Below are positions 56,365 through 64,000 of a stretch of 64,000 bases of DNA, one piece after another (the stretch's first letter is position 1; each line of letters starts with the position of its first letter). The stretch is from Chionoecetes opilio (taxonomy: Eukaryota; Arthropoda; Malacostraca; Decapoda; Majidae), in assembly GCA_016584305.1 (NCBI GenBank), contig JACEEZ010016536.1:203633-267632 (forward strand). The letters are read 5' to 3'. The notes beneath the pieces were generated by a model. It was not told the origin of the DNA. It saw only the letters and a program-made list of their open reading frames with translations, and searched no databases. The translations under genes were made by a program, and so were the position numbers.

Positions 56365-57545
56365 ATGACTCGATTGAAAAGATTTACTACAAAGAGTCAA
56401 CTCACTGAACACACCCTGACACACAGTGGTGTTAAGAATTATGAATGTTTAGAGTGTGGGACAAGATTTGCTAGAAAGAGTCAGCTCACCAAACACACCC
56501 TACGCACAATGGTGTTAAGAATCATGAATGCCTAGAGTGTGGGAAAAGATTTACTACAAAGAGTGACCTCACCTCACACACCCTGACACACAGTGGTGTT
56601 AAAAAGTATGAATGTTTAGAGTGTGGGAAAAGATTTACTACAAAGAGTGACCTCACCACACACACCCTGACACACAGTGGTGTTAAGAATTATGAATGTT
56701 TAGAGTGTGGGAAAAGATTTGCTACAATGGGTCACCTCACCACACACACCCTGACACACAGTGGTGTTAAGAACCATGAATGCCTAGAGTGTGGGAAAAG
56801 GTTTTATACCCGTTCTGAACTCACCAGACACACCCTGACACACAGTGGTGTTAAGAATTATGAATATTTAGAGTGTGGGAAAAGATTTACTACAAAGAGT
56901 CAACTCACCGAACACACCCTGACACACAGTGGTGTTAAGAATTATGAATGTTTAGAGTGTGGGAAAAGATTTGCTACAATGGGTCACCTCACCACACACA
57001 CCCTGACACACAGTGGTGTTAAGAATTATGAATGTTTAGAGTGTGGTAAAAGATTTACTACAAAGAGTGACCTCACCAGACCACACCCTGACACACAGTG
57101 GTGTTAAGAATCATGAATGCCTAGAGTGTGGGAAAAGATTTACTACAAAGAGTGACCTCACCTCACACACCCTGACACACAGTGGTGTTAAGAATTATGA
57201 ATGTTTAGAGTGTGGGAAAAGATTGCTACAATGGGTCACCTCACCATACACACCCTGACACACAGTGGTGTTAAGAATTATGAATGTTTAGAGTGTGGGA
57301 AAAGATTTGCTACAATGGGTCACCTCACCACACACCCTGACACACAGTGGTGTTAAGAATTATGAATGTTTAGAGTGTGGGAAAAGATTTACTACAAAGA
57401 ATGACCTCACCAGACACACCCTGACACACAGTGGTGTTAAGAACCATGAATGCCTAGAGTGTGGGAAAAGGTTTCATACCCCATTCTGAACTCACCAGAC
57501 ACACCCTGACACACAGTGGTATTAAGAATCATGAATGCCTCCTAA
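56365..57545 (+). pseudogene. C2H2 zinc-finger array, 13-14 near-identical fingers, frame-broken
   Basis: An 84-bp (28-residue) unit reads [19 protein letters not shown] and [11 protein letters not shown], the canonical C-x2-C-x12-H-x3-H finger with a linker. It begins at an ATG at 56365 inside a partial finger. Linker blocks (CCTGACACACAGTGGTGTTA) recur near 56408, 56577, 56661, 56745, 56831, 56915, 56998, 57083, 57167, 57251, 57334, 57416 and 57501. Recognition positions vary only slightly (TTKSDLT, ATMGHLT, YTRSELT, TTKSQLT). Indels at about 56505, 57080, 57222, 57325 and 57483 break the frame, giving a longest open stretch of four fingers. It would have bound DNA. Loss of frame implies it is no longer translated whole. 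Confidence 0.9.
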
Positions 57546-57914
57546 CCTAACCAAAACTTAACCTCACTTATCTGAATTTAGAAAATTCATTGCACAAAAA
57601 ACAAACATACAGGCACAGGAAAGCACAGCTAAAGAAACGGCAATAGAAGTAATAAGTACCTACATTTCCTATTTCGGTAACTATGTTTTTGGGTGCATAA
57701 TCCGCAGAAGTTGGCGGGCTCCACAAGCCTTTCAGCTTACTTTTTTTTACGATGTCATGAAAGAAATTGTTCTACTACAACTTAATGCATTACAAGGCAC
57801 GTAATTATAGCCGTCGGTAATAATGGACGAGAGTTTCGCGGTCGTTTTCAGAGACAAAGACTATTTTTTCTTGGCCTACAATAGGTGCGTGTTGTAATGG
57901 AGATAGTTTTATTT

Positions 57915-58080
57915 TGCGCAAATAAAAAAAAAATAAAAAAAAAATAAAAAAAAAAAAACCTAACCTTACCTTATATATTTTAATGAAACCTAACCTAACC
58001 TTATAGGCTTTAATGAAACATAACCTAAACTTATAGGTTTTAATGAAACATAATCTTAACCACAAAGTGGTTAAACCACA
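57915..58080. repeat. A-rich tract and ~31-bp tandem repeat
   Basis: An AAATAAAAAAAA run is followed by TTTTAATGAAACCTAACCTA-type units at about 57979, 58010 and 58040. Confidence 0.8.
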
Positions 58081-58247
58081 AACCACAAAGAACCATGTTT
58101 GTTTACAGTCGAACAGCTGACTGGTGATGCAGGCGAACGATTCTGTGTGTGTGACGGCTTGCTGACTTTGCAGTCAGAAAATTGTTAGTTTGTAGAAAGT
58201 CGCTGAAAAAAACTAGACGGAAAAAGTGCTAGTGTGACGCCGCCTTT

Positions 58248-58826
58248 AGGAACAGGTTGGATGTGAGCAAACTTCCAGCAAGAAGGAAAGGTGGAAGTAG
58301 ATAGACAAAGACGGAAAAGTTTGACCAGGCAAGGTGCAAGCACAGAAGCACAGTTTTTGAGAACAATAGGAGGGACTCCGTCAGGACCGTAAGCCTTCCG
58401 AGGATCTAGGCCAGAAAGGGCAAAGAAAACATCATTCCGAAGGATCTTAATGACAGGCATGATATAGTCAGAGGGTGGAGGAGAAGGAGGAACAAGCCCT
58501 TCATCAGCCAGAGTGGAATTTTTAGCAAATGTTTGAGCGAAGAGTTCAGCTTTAGAAGTAGATGAGACAGCTGTGGAGCCATCTGGGTGAAGCATAGGAG
58601 GGAAAGATGCAGAAGAAAAATTGTTAGAGATGTTATTAGCTAGATGCCAGAAGTCACGAGAGGAATTTGATTCAGAAAGATTTTGACATTTTCTATGAAT
58701 GAAAGAGTTTTTGGTAAATTGAAGTAAAGATTTGGCATGATTACGGGCAGAAATATAAAGGGCATGAGTTTCAGGAGATGGATGCTTACGGTACCGTTTG
58801 TGAGCCACCTCTCTATCTCGGACAGC
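58248..58826 (-). pseudogene. Jockey-like LINE, linker and RT entry
   Basis: The minus-strand frame reads AHKRYRKHPSPETHALYISA, IHRKCQNLSESNSSRDFWHL, FAQTFAKNSTLADEG, KAYGPDGVPPIVLKNC and CWKFAHIQPVPK, then the Harbinger-type insertion. GPDGVPP and the PVPK entry are RT finger motifs. Open across this stretch. Confidence 0.85.
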
Positions 58827-58830
58827 ATGA

Positions 58831-59007
58831 TAAGATAAGATACTTTGATCCTATCTAGACACTTTGCAAGTACCAACTACAAGGTTATTGACTGTACAAA
58901 GCGCCACCACACCAGGATGAGTTTGGTGGACTCGAACCGCTGACCGAATGGCGCAGGGACTCTGCAACACCAGTCCGTGATTCTACTAACCGCGCCACCC
59001 TGGCGGG
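58831..59007 (-). mobile_element. tRNA-derived SINE (family 2) in the LINE
   Basis: Reverse-complement relative of 10845-11023 (B box GGTTCGAGTCCACC, A box GCGCGGTTAGTAGAATCACG, body ending in TATCTTATCTTAT). Flanked by TCGGACAGCATGA at 58818-58830 and 59008-59020, a perfect 13-bp duplication. Confidence 0.95.
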
Positions 59008-59020
59008 TCGGACAGCATGA

Positions 59021-59897
59021 GAACAAGCAGAGTTAAACCAAAGTTGACGGGCTTTAGGATTAGAGAAAGTATGTGGAATGTACGCCTCCATGCCAGAGAC
59101 TGTGACCTCAGTTATGCGCTCTGCACAAAGAGATGGGTCTTTGACATTGAAGCAGTAATCATTCCAAGGAAAATCAGAGTAGTACTGCCTTAGGTCTTCC
59201 CACTTAGCTGAGTTGAAGTGCCAGAAGCACCTCCGCTTAGGTGGGTCCCGAGACGGTACAGGAGCGATAGGACAGGTTACAGAAATAAGATTGTGATCGG
59301 AGGAACCCAACGGAGAGAATAGTTTCACAGAGTAAGCAGAAGGGTTAGTAGTTAGGAAAAGATCAAGAAAGTTGAGGCGTGTCTCCAAGGCGGTCAGGAA
59401 TACGGGTAGGGTGCTGCACCAGCTGCTCTAAGTCTTGGAGGATAGAAAAGTTGTAGGCTTGTTCACCAGGCTGGTCAGTGAAAGAAGATGATAGCCAAAG
59501 CTGGTGGTGAACATTGAAGTCCCCAAGAATGGAAATTTCAGCTAAAGGAAAATGAGATGAGATGTGCTCCACTTTTGATGTTAAATAGTCGAAGAATTTT
59601 ACATAGTCAGAGGAGTTAGGTGAGAAATATACAGCACAGATAAATTTAGTAAGAGAATGACATTGAAGTCGAAGCCAAATGGTAGAAAATTCGGAAGATT
59701 CAAGGGCGTGGGCACGAGAGCAAGTGATGTCATTGCGCACATATACGCAACAGCCAGCTTTCGATTTAAAATTAGAATAGAGACAGTAAGAGGAGACAGA
59801 AAAAGGTCTGCTGTCAGTGCTCACAGACAACTGAGTTTCGGTGAGGAAAAGAAGATGAGGTTTAGAGGAGGAGAGATGATGTTCGATGATGTTCGAC
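59021..59897 (-). pseudogene. Jockey-like LINE endonuclease
   Basis: The minus strand reads HLLFLTETQLS (catalytic Glu), GCCVYVRND, LRLQCHSLTKFICAVYFSPN, ISILGDFNVHHQ (catalytic DFN) and, after a frame change near 59375, FLDLFLTTNPSAYS and LGSSDHNLISV (SDH). This is an APE-type endonuclease, nearly complete. The first ~18 codons of the longest frame (MNKPHTVQSHS) are reversed LTR sequence and not LINE protein. Confidence 0.85.
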
Positions 59898-60168
59898 AGA
59901 TGGGAAGCTAACTGTGTACTGTGACTTTGTACTGTGTGTGGCTTGTTCATTAAACTAAGAAATGCCTCATTGTCTTCCTTCGCCTTTGTGTGTTAACCTC
60001 GTGAGATACCTTAGCTCGCCTCACCCTGACACGCCGATCCTGAAGAAGGCGCTGTAGGAGTAAGTCTCTTGCAGTGGTTATTGTAACGTAACACCTCTTT
60101 TGTACAGCCTTCAGCCTGTGACACCTGTGTTGGTGTGGTAAGGTCCAGGAGAGGAATAGAGCGTAACA
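59898..60168 (+). repeat. 5' LTR, second piece
   Basis: Matches 62437-62711 of the 3' LTR with few differences. Ends GAGCGTAACA. Confidence 0.9.
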
Positions 60169-60186
60169 ATTGGTGTCATGAAGTGG
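60169..60186 (+). other. Putative primer binding site
   Basis: ATTGGTGTCATGAAGTGG follows the LTR directly. A TGG shortly after the LTR is the usual start of a tRNA-complementary primer site. The tRNA was not identified. Confidence 0.5.
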
Positions 60187-60235
60187 AATTGTGTGTGTTA
60201 GGGTGAGAGGCCGGCTGGTGTAACACGAGGTCAAA

Positions 60236-60787
60236 ATGGCGTCGGGCGGCGAGATGGCGGTGCTGACTCGGCTGGATGGAAACAAAGGCGGCAAGCAGCC
60301 AAGCTTGAGTGAGCCGAGTCAAGTTATGATGAACATGCTCAGTGCGTTGATGAGTGAAATGAAGAAAAACAATGAAAACGTAAACGAACTGATAAGGGAG
60401 GTGCAGGGCATTAAGGCGGCGCCGTCAGGAGGGAGCAGTGAAGCATCGCTGCCTGAGTACGTCGCCGCGATGGAGGACTCTTGCCTCCTGGGTGGGACCG
60501 CTTGGGCGTGCATCGACCTGGGGAGGAGGACGGTAAGGGTATGCAGTGAAGAGGTGCCCTTACTCCCAGGTGACGCTGCGGCGGCGGCGACGGCGGTCCG
60601 CGCGAATCGGCCGCTCTGTCAGGAAGAAACTGAACGGCGGCAGGCTCCTCCCCTGCCTGCCTCGCCTTCGTCACCCCAGGGCCGCGCTGCAGTGTGTGGC
60701 CGTTCGGGGCGGCGTGAATCGTCGCTGCATGATGGAAAGGCGGCGCGGAGGGCCTGGCCCCTTTCGCGGCGCTGGCACGCGGCGTAA
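60236..60787 (+). CDS. Putative gag-like protein of the LTR element
   Basis: ATG 60236 (AAAATGG) opens a 183-codon frame shortly after the primer site, where gag is expected. The first 60 residues hold a likely coiled coil (MMNMLSALMSEMKKNNENVN, then ELIREVQGIK). The rest is Ala/Pro/Arg-rich with no zinc knuckle and looks like GC-rich sequence read out of frame, so a frameshift near residue 75-100 is likely. No protease, RT or integrase follows. Function by position only. Confidence 0.4.
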   Translation: MASGGEMAVLTRLDGNKGGKQPSLSEPSQVMMNMLSALMSEMKKNNENVNELIREVQGIKAAPSGGSSEASLPEYVAAMEDSCLLGGTAWACIDLGRRTVRVCSEEVPLLPGDAAAAATAVRANRPLCQEETERRQAPPLPASPSSPQGRAAVCGRSGRRESSLHDGKAARRAWPLSRRWHAA

Positions 60788-61339
60788 AAGGCAGGAAGGG
60801 CCTTGCTGGGGGCCTGCCGCCCAGACGGATGCGGAAGGGCAAGAGGCCCGCTCACTTCGCCTCGGCATAGGGCCACCCGAAGAAGGGCCGCAGGCGTGGT
60901 GAGCGAAGGAAGCCGCGCAGCCAGCAGGGAAGGCCTCTGAGGGCCAGGATGAAGAGGACGTCCCCATACCTGCCTCTGCTACGCCGTCAGGAGGATGGCA
61001 AGTACGGTGTGTGGCCCCCGCCGAAGCTATGGTAGAGGAGGCACCGACGTGCCTTCTACCAAACAGGCGGCACAGCGCGTTGTTGTTAAGTCCTGCCGCA
61101 CCTTCACCGGGCGCTTTGCAGTGGAAGGCATGGTCCGTCGGGAGGATGGTCGTAGCGCTTTTTTCCACCGCGAGACTAGAACAGGGGGAGCTGTGGGGGG
61201 TCCAGTGGAGTGTGGTCACCTCTGAGGCGGGCCCAGGGTTAGAGGAAGTCCCTGTGGTTTCGGGTAGCCTGTGGTTGAGGTAGCAGCTCGGTGTTCCTGC
61301 TGGGGTGTCTCGCGGGAGGGGGAAGAGGAGGGCTGCCTG

Positions 61340-61960
61340 GTGTGACCTTCCGACACTGTAGTGGCGGGTGGGGATGGTGATGGAGGGTCTTGCAGCTGTA
61401 AAGCTGGTGGTGGCAATGTTGTGTGGTAGAAGTAGTGGTGATGGGAGGTGGTGGTGGTTAAGGGTGGTTGTAATGGTGGGTGGTGGTGGTGGTGGCGGAG
61501 GTGACGCGCGGTGCGCAGTCTGCCTGCAGAGGTTAAGGGGGGGTGGATATTCGCTAGGTGTCGGCCAGCGAGGAGGTATATACGCTGTTTTGAGTAGTGC
61601 CGGGGGAGGAACCCGCCACCGCCCTTGTGGCTGGTTCTTCCTTCAAAACAGCGGAGGGATTGGACCGGCTGGGACTTGGTTAAGTTCCGTGCGAGGAGGT
61701 ATAGTCGCAGGTTGAACCTGCGAGGAGGTATAGGTAACCCTTGTGGTGTGGAGGCATTTAATCCACTTAGTGTGGTGGTGTGGTGGAGGTTGTTGTGGGA
61801 GGAGGTTGCTGATGTGGTGGTGGTGGAGGGTGTTGTGGTGGTGGTGGGGTGATGTGGTGGAGGTGGTGATGTGGAGTGGGACCTGCATGTGGTCAGCTCC
61901 ATGGTGTTGTGGTGGAGGTTGTTGTGGTGGAAGAATTATGTAATGGATGCATGACCATGA
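61340..61960. repeat. TGG/GTG-rich low-complexity region
   Basis: Strongly biased to G and T (GGTGGTGGTG words). GAGGAGGTATA is also repeated three times (61569, 61694, 61721), with CGCTAG or TCGCAG nearby. Open frames on both strands here are composition artefacts. Confidence 0.75.
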
Positions 61961-62059
61961 GGAATATTATTGCTGTTTGTACATGTATTATGTTCGGTAT
62001 TTTCTTGAGTGCTAATTAAGATGTGGATGTTTTGTTGATGACCGAGGACGGTCAAGCTT

Positions 62060-62070
62060 TAAAGGGGGGA
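62060..62070 (+). other. Polypurine tract
   Basis: AAAGGGGGGA lies just before the 3' LTR at 62074, as expected for plus-strand priming. Confidence 0.65.
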
Positions 62071-62073
62071 TAA

Positions 62074-62711
62074 TGTTACGTATAACGTAATGCATGACGT
62101 GTTTTTGTGTGTCTGTGTGGTGGTTGGAGGCGTGTGTGGGTGTATGAAGCAGCGTGAGGGTGCCTGGTAAGTGCGACCTTGGACACCAGCAGTGAGAGGG
62201 TGGCTGTCGGGTGGAAGGCGGGGGAGGGGGCCAGAGGACGCAAGGGTGCCGGCTGGCACTGCCTTCGCTTACCAAGACAGAGAGTTGGAACGTGATCGCG
62301 TGCGGGTGTGGCGTGGAGGAGGAGGCGCGTGGATGTGGTTGTGGCGTGGAGGAGGAAGCGTGGTTGTGTGTGGTTGTACTGTGGAAGGAACTGTTGACTG
62401 TAGTGTACGTAGTGTAGCCTTTCCGACCGTCTACAAGAGATGGGAAGCTAACTGTACTGTAACTTTGTACTGTGTGTGGCTTGTTCATTAAACTAAGAAA
62501 TGCCTCATTGTCTTCCTTCGCCTTTGTGTGTTGGCCTCGTGAGATACCTTAGCTCGCCTCACCCTGCCTGACACGCCGATCCTGAAGAAGGCGCTGTAGG
62601 AGTAAGTCTCTTGCAGTGGTTATTGTAACGTAACACCTCTTTCTGTACAGCCTTCAGCCTGTGACACCTGTGTTGGTGTGGTAAGATCCAGGAGAGGAAT
62701 AGAGCGTAACA
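62074..62711 (+). repeat. 3' LTR, intact
   Basis: 638 bp from TGTTACG to CGTAACA, a perfect short inverted end. It contains the segments that lie at 54179-54535 and 59898-60168. Confidence 0.92.
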
Positions 62712-62715
62712 GTTT

Positions 62716-63873
62716 AATAACAAAAAAATACACCCATCAATACCACTTCAGTGCATAATTTTAACGTAATACTACATATATTTGCGTCTTGGGGTTATTG
62801 AAAAGGCACAACACCATGCACAGTAATGATATACGCATTTTGACACTTTCGAGGGGGGCCCCCAGCCGCTTGGCGGCGCTACCGGTTCAAAATCCAAAAT
62901 GGCGTGGCCCGAGTGACACCTCTCGAAGAAGCTCTCTGATGCAACTCTACTGCTAACCAACTGTGTAGACGAGTTTGAAATGTTTTATGTTCCTACTGCA
63001 CAAATCACCGAATCTTGCTTCTTAACAGGTACGTTAACGCACATATCCATGGATGTGTTTGTTTATTTCAAGTCGGAGTGAAATATCCACTGTTTTTAGC
63101 CAATATTCTACAAAAATAGGTCTCATACGCATGACGTGGCTGCAGTTTGTTTTTCTGTGATGACCTATATGTGTACTACTCCGGGTGTCGATAATTGTGT
63201 ACATAAATATGAACATTCCATAGTTATCGACAGTATTAACTTTAAAGGCATATTTTGAATAAAGTAAAGCATATTTGAAATTATTTCTTCAATGTTATAA
63301 TCCATTAGACCTTCTGTGATACCACTTGTAAATATTGACCATGTATTTGCCCCCCTTTTTTGACATATAGCTGTTAAAAAAAACCTGTCATTACACACTC
63401 GTCCGTATCAGATCAAATCTGTATACACACATGTGTATAATGTTTCATTATGGCTGCATTTTTTTGTCGGCTTAATTACTTCATTCTGTAAATACTTGGA
63501 CATACAAATACCTTGCTGTCAGTTACGTTTTTTGTTCACTTTGTAGGATTTTGCATGTAATTTTTTGTATAGTTTGTTAGACTGTCGATAACTGTACCTA
63601 TCGATAGCCTATTTATGTATGAATTTCCCTTTCTTTAACTTGTCATACCACGTAAAATGAAAGTGACTTTACCCCGTGATGCATCGTTTTATATTCTACA
63701 TACAAGCCGCTTGTAAACCATGTGTGTGTTGATTCTGCTGAAAACACTTAAACCTCCTTAGGGTAAACTTTTGTCTAAAACTGTCGATAATTGTAGCTGA
63801 AGCCCTAGTAGTAGTAGTAGTATCATGATCATTATTATTATAGCTATTTCTATTTTTATTATTCATATTGTTT
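62716..63873. other. No gene seen
   Basis: AT-rich sequence. 62880-62960 carries the motif shared in inverse with 52036-52150. TATCGATA/GTCGATAA words are scattered at 63186-63790. Nothing coding recognised. Confidence 0.45.
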
Positions 63874-64000
63874 AGGCCTCTTCCATTTGCGACATTTCAG
63901 GAACCAGTTCACGGAACCCAAGAATTCAGGCGTTCCATTTCCGCACGAAAACCTGGGTCCGAGCGACGCGCGTAGTGAACCAGCAAAACCCTTGAACTTT
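63874..64000. mobile_element. TIR element with GGCCTCTTCCATTTG end, second copy (runs off window)
   Basis: The first 127 bases match 53437-53565 closely in the same orientation. The rest lies outside the window. Confidence 0.8.

Larger units (their letters stand above)
56038..58245. mobile_element. Harbinger-type TIR element carrying a zinc-finger array
   Basis: Terminal AGGCGGCGTCACACTAGCAC and its inverse are perfect for at least 33 bp, and TTA flanks both sides (56035-56037, 58246-58248). Removing the element plus one TTA restores the LINE reading frame (PVPKKGD), so the duplication is proved by the host sequence. A TTA/TAA 3-bp duplication is typical of PIF/Harbinger. It has no transposase; the interior has a C2H2 zinc-finger array. 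Confidence 0.85.
54536..59897 (-). mobile_element. Jockey-like LINE inserted in the 5' LTR
   Basis: The minus-strand element has its poly(A) tail as a T run at 54537-54570 and its 5' edge at about 59897. It encodes an APE endonuclease and RT, and is itself split by a SINE (58831-59007) and a Harbinger-type element (56038-58245). Other copies or scraps lie at 247-540, 39870-40998 and 47434-47560. The target duplication is short (about AGA). Confidence 0.9.
54179..62711 (+). mobile_element. Non-autonomous LTR retrotransposon, 5' LTR split by later insertions
   Basis: The 3' LTR is 62074-62711 (638 bp, TGTTACGTATAACG...GAGCGTAACA). The 5' LTR is in two pieces, 54179-54535 and 59898-60168, with the break at the same CTACAAGA/GATGGG point that is continuous in the 3' LTR. 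Flanking GTTT at 54175-54178 and 62712-62715 is a 4-bp target duplication. The internal region is only 1.9 kb and encodes no reverse transcriptase. Confidence 0.9.

Noticed and set aside
56390..57540. CRISPR array
   Set aside because: The regular 84-bp repeats have no unique spacers and encode C2H2 fingers; the genome is eukaryotic.
60411..61902. Long overlapping ORFs on both strands
   Set aside because: High GC or GT-rich composition suppresses stop codons; no domain was visible and frames conflict.

Overview
This window is from a eukaryotic, almost certainly arthropod, nuclear genome, most likely a decapod crustacean. Interstitial (TTAGG)n motifs, long CA, GA, CT and TA microsatellites, tRNA-derived SINEs and an extreme density of LINEs and TIR transposons point that way. 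There is no operon structure. The species assignment is inference.

Host genes are few. 24522-26287 (+) is a single-exon DEAD-box helicase of the DDX55/Spb4 type (ribosome biogenesis), intact apart from one frameshift near 25778. 48390-51768 (-) holds at least six exons of a class C GPCR-type (metabotropic-glutamate-receptor-like) Venus-flytrap receptor. It ends after a single membrane segment instead of seven, with a poly(A) signal just downstream. 47754-47894 (+) is a 46-codon membrane microprotein candidate whose 3' end converges on the receptor.

Nearly everything else is mobile DNA, often nested. 1-6600: a Tigger/pogo-like MITE split by a LINE tail, a TIR element, and a near full-length CR1 LINE. 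6.6-9.1 kb: a LINE fragment with a YMDD reverse transcriptase, two tRNA-Val-like SINEs and microsatellites. 10.3-13.2 kb: pogo-like elements, a SINE with perfect target duplication, LINE scraps. 13.3-17.2 kb: an element with inverted ends that encodes an unclassified transposase-like protein interrupted by a 153-bp satellite. 19.3-23.7 kb: pogo-like elements, one enclosing a 1-kb near-perfect palindrome made of two head-to-head Tc1 transposase starts. 27.4-34.1 kb: pogo-like element > Harbinger-like element > TIR element > RTE-like LINE, then a mirror-image pogo copy (34.2-35.0 kb). 35-37.5 kb: a pogo-like element and a Penelope GIY-YIG fragment fused to a zinc-binding transposon ORF. 39.9-41 kb: a Jockey-like LINE fragment split by a foldback element. 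41.7-47.3 kb: a 5.5-kb element with ~300-bp inverted repeats that encodes a tesmin/TSO1-type CXC-domain protein and is split by a hAT element (perfect 8-bp target duplication) carrying a BEL/Pao pol fragment. 54.2-62.7 kb: a non-autonomous LTR retrotransposon whose 5' LTR is split by a Jockey-like LINE, itself split by a SINE and by a Harbinger-type element that carries a 13-14-unit C2H2 zinc-finger array.

The most promising undescribed systems are the two large TIR elements with unclassified proteins (13.3-17.2 kb and 41.7-47.3 kb), the zinc-finger-bearing Harbinger-type element, and the single-pass class C receptor. All family calls come from reading motifs by eye; no search was run.
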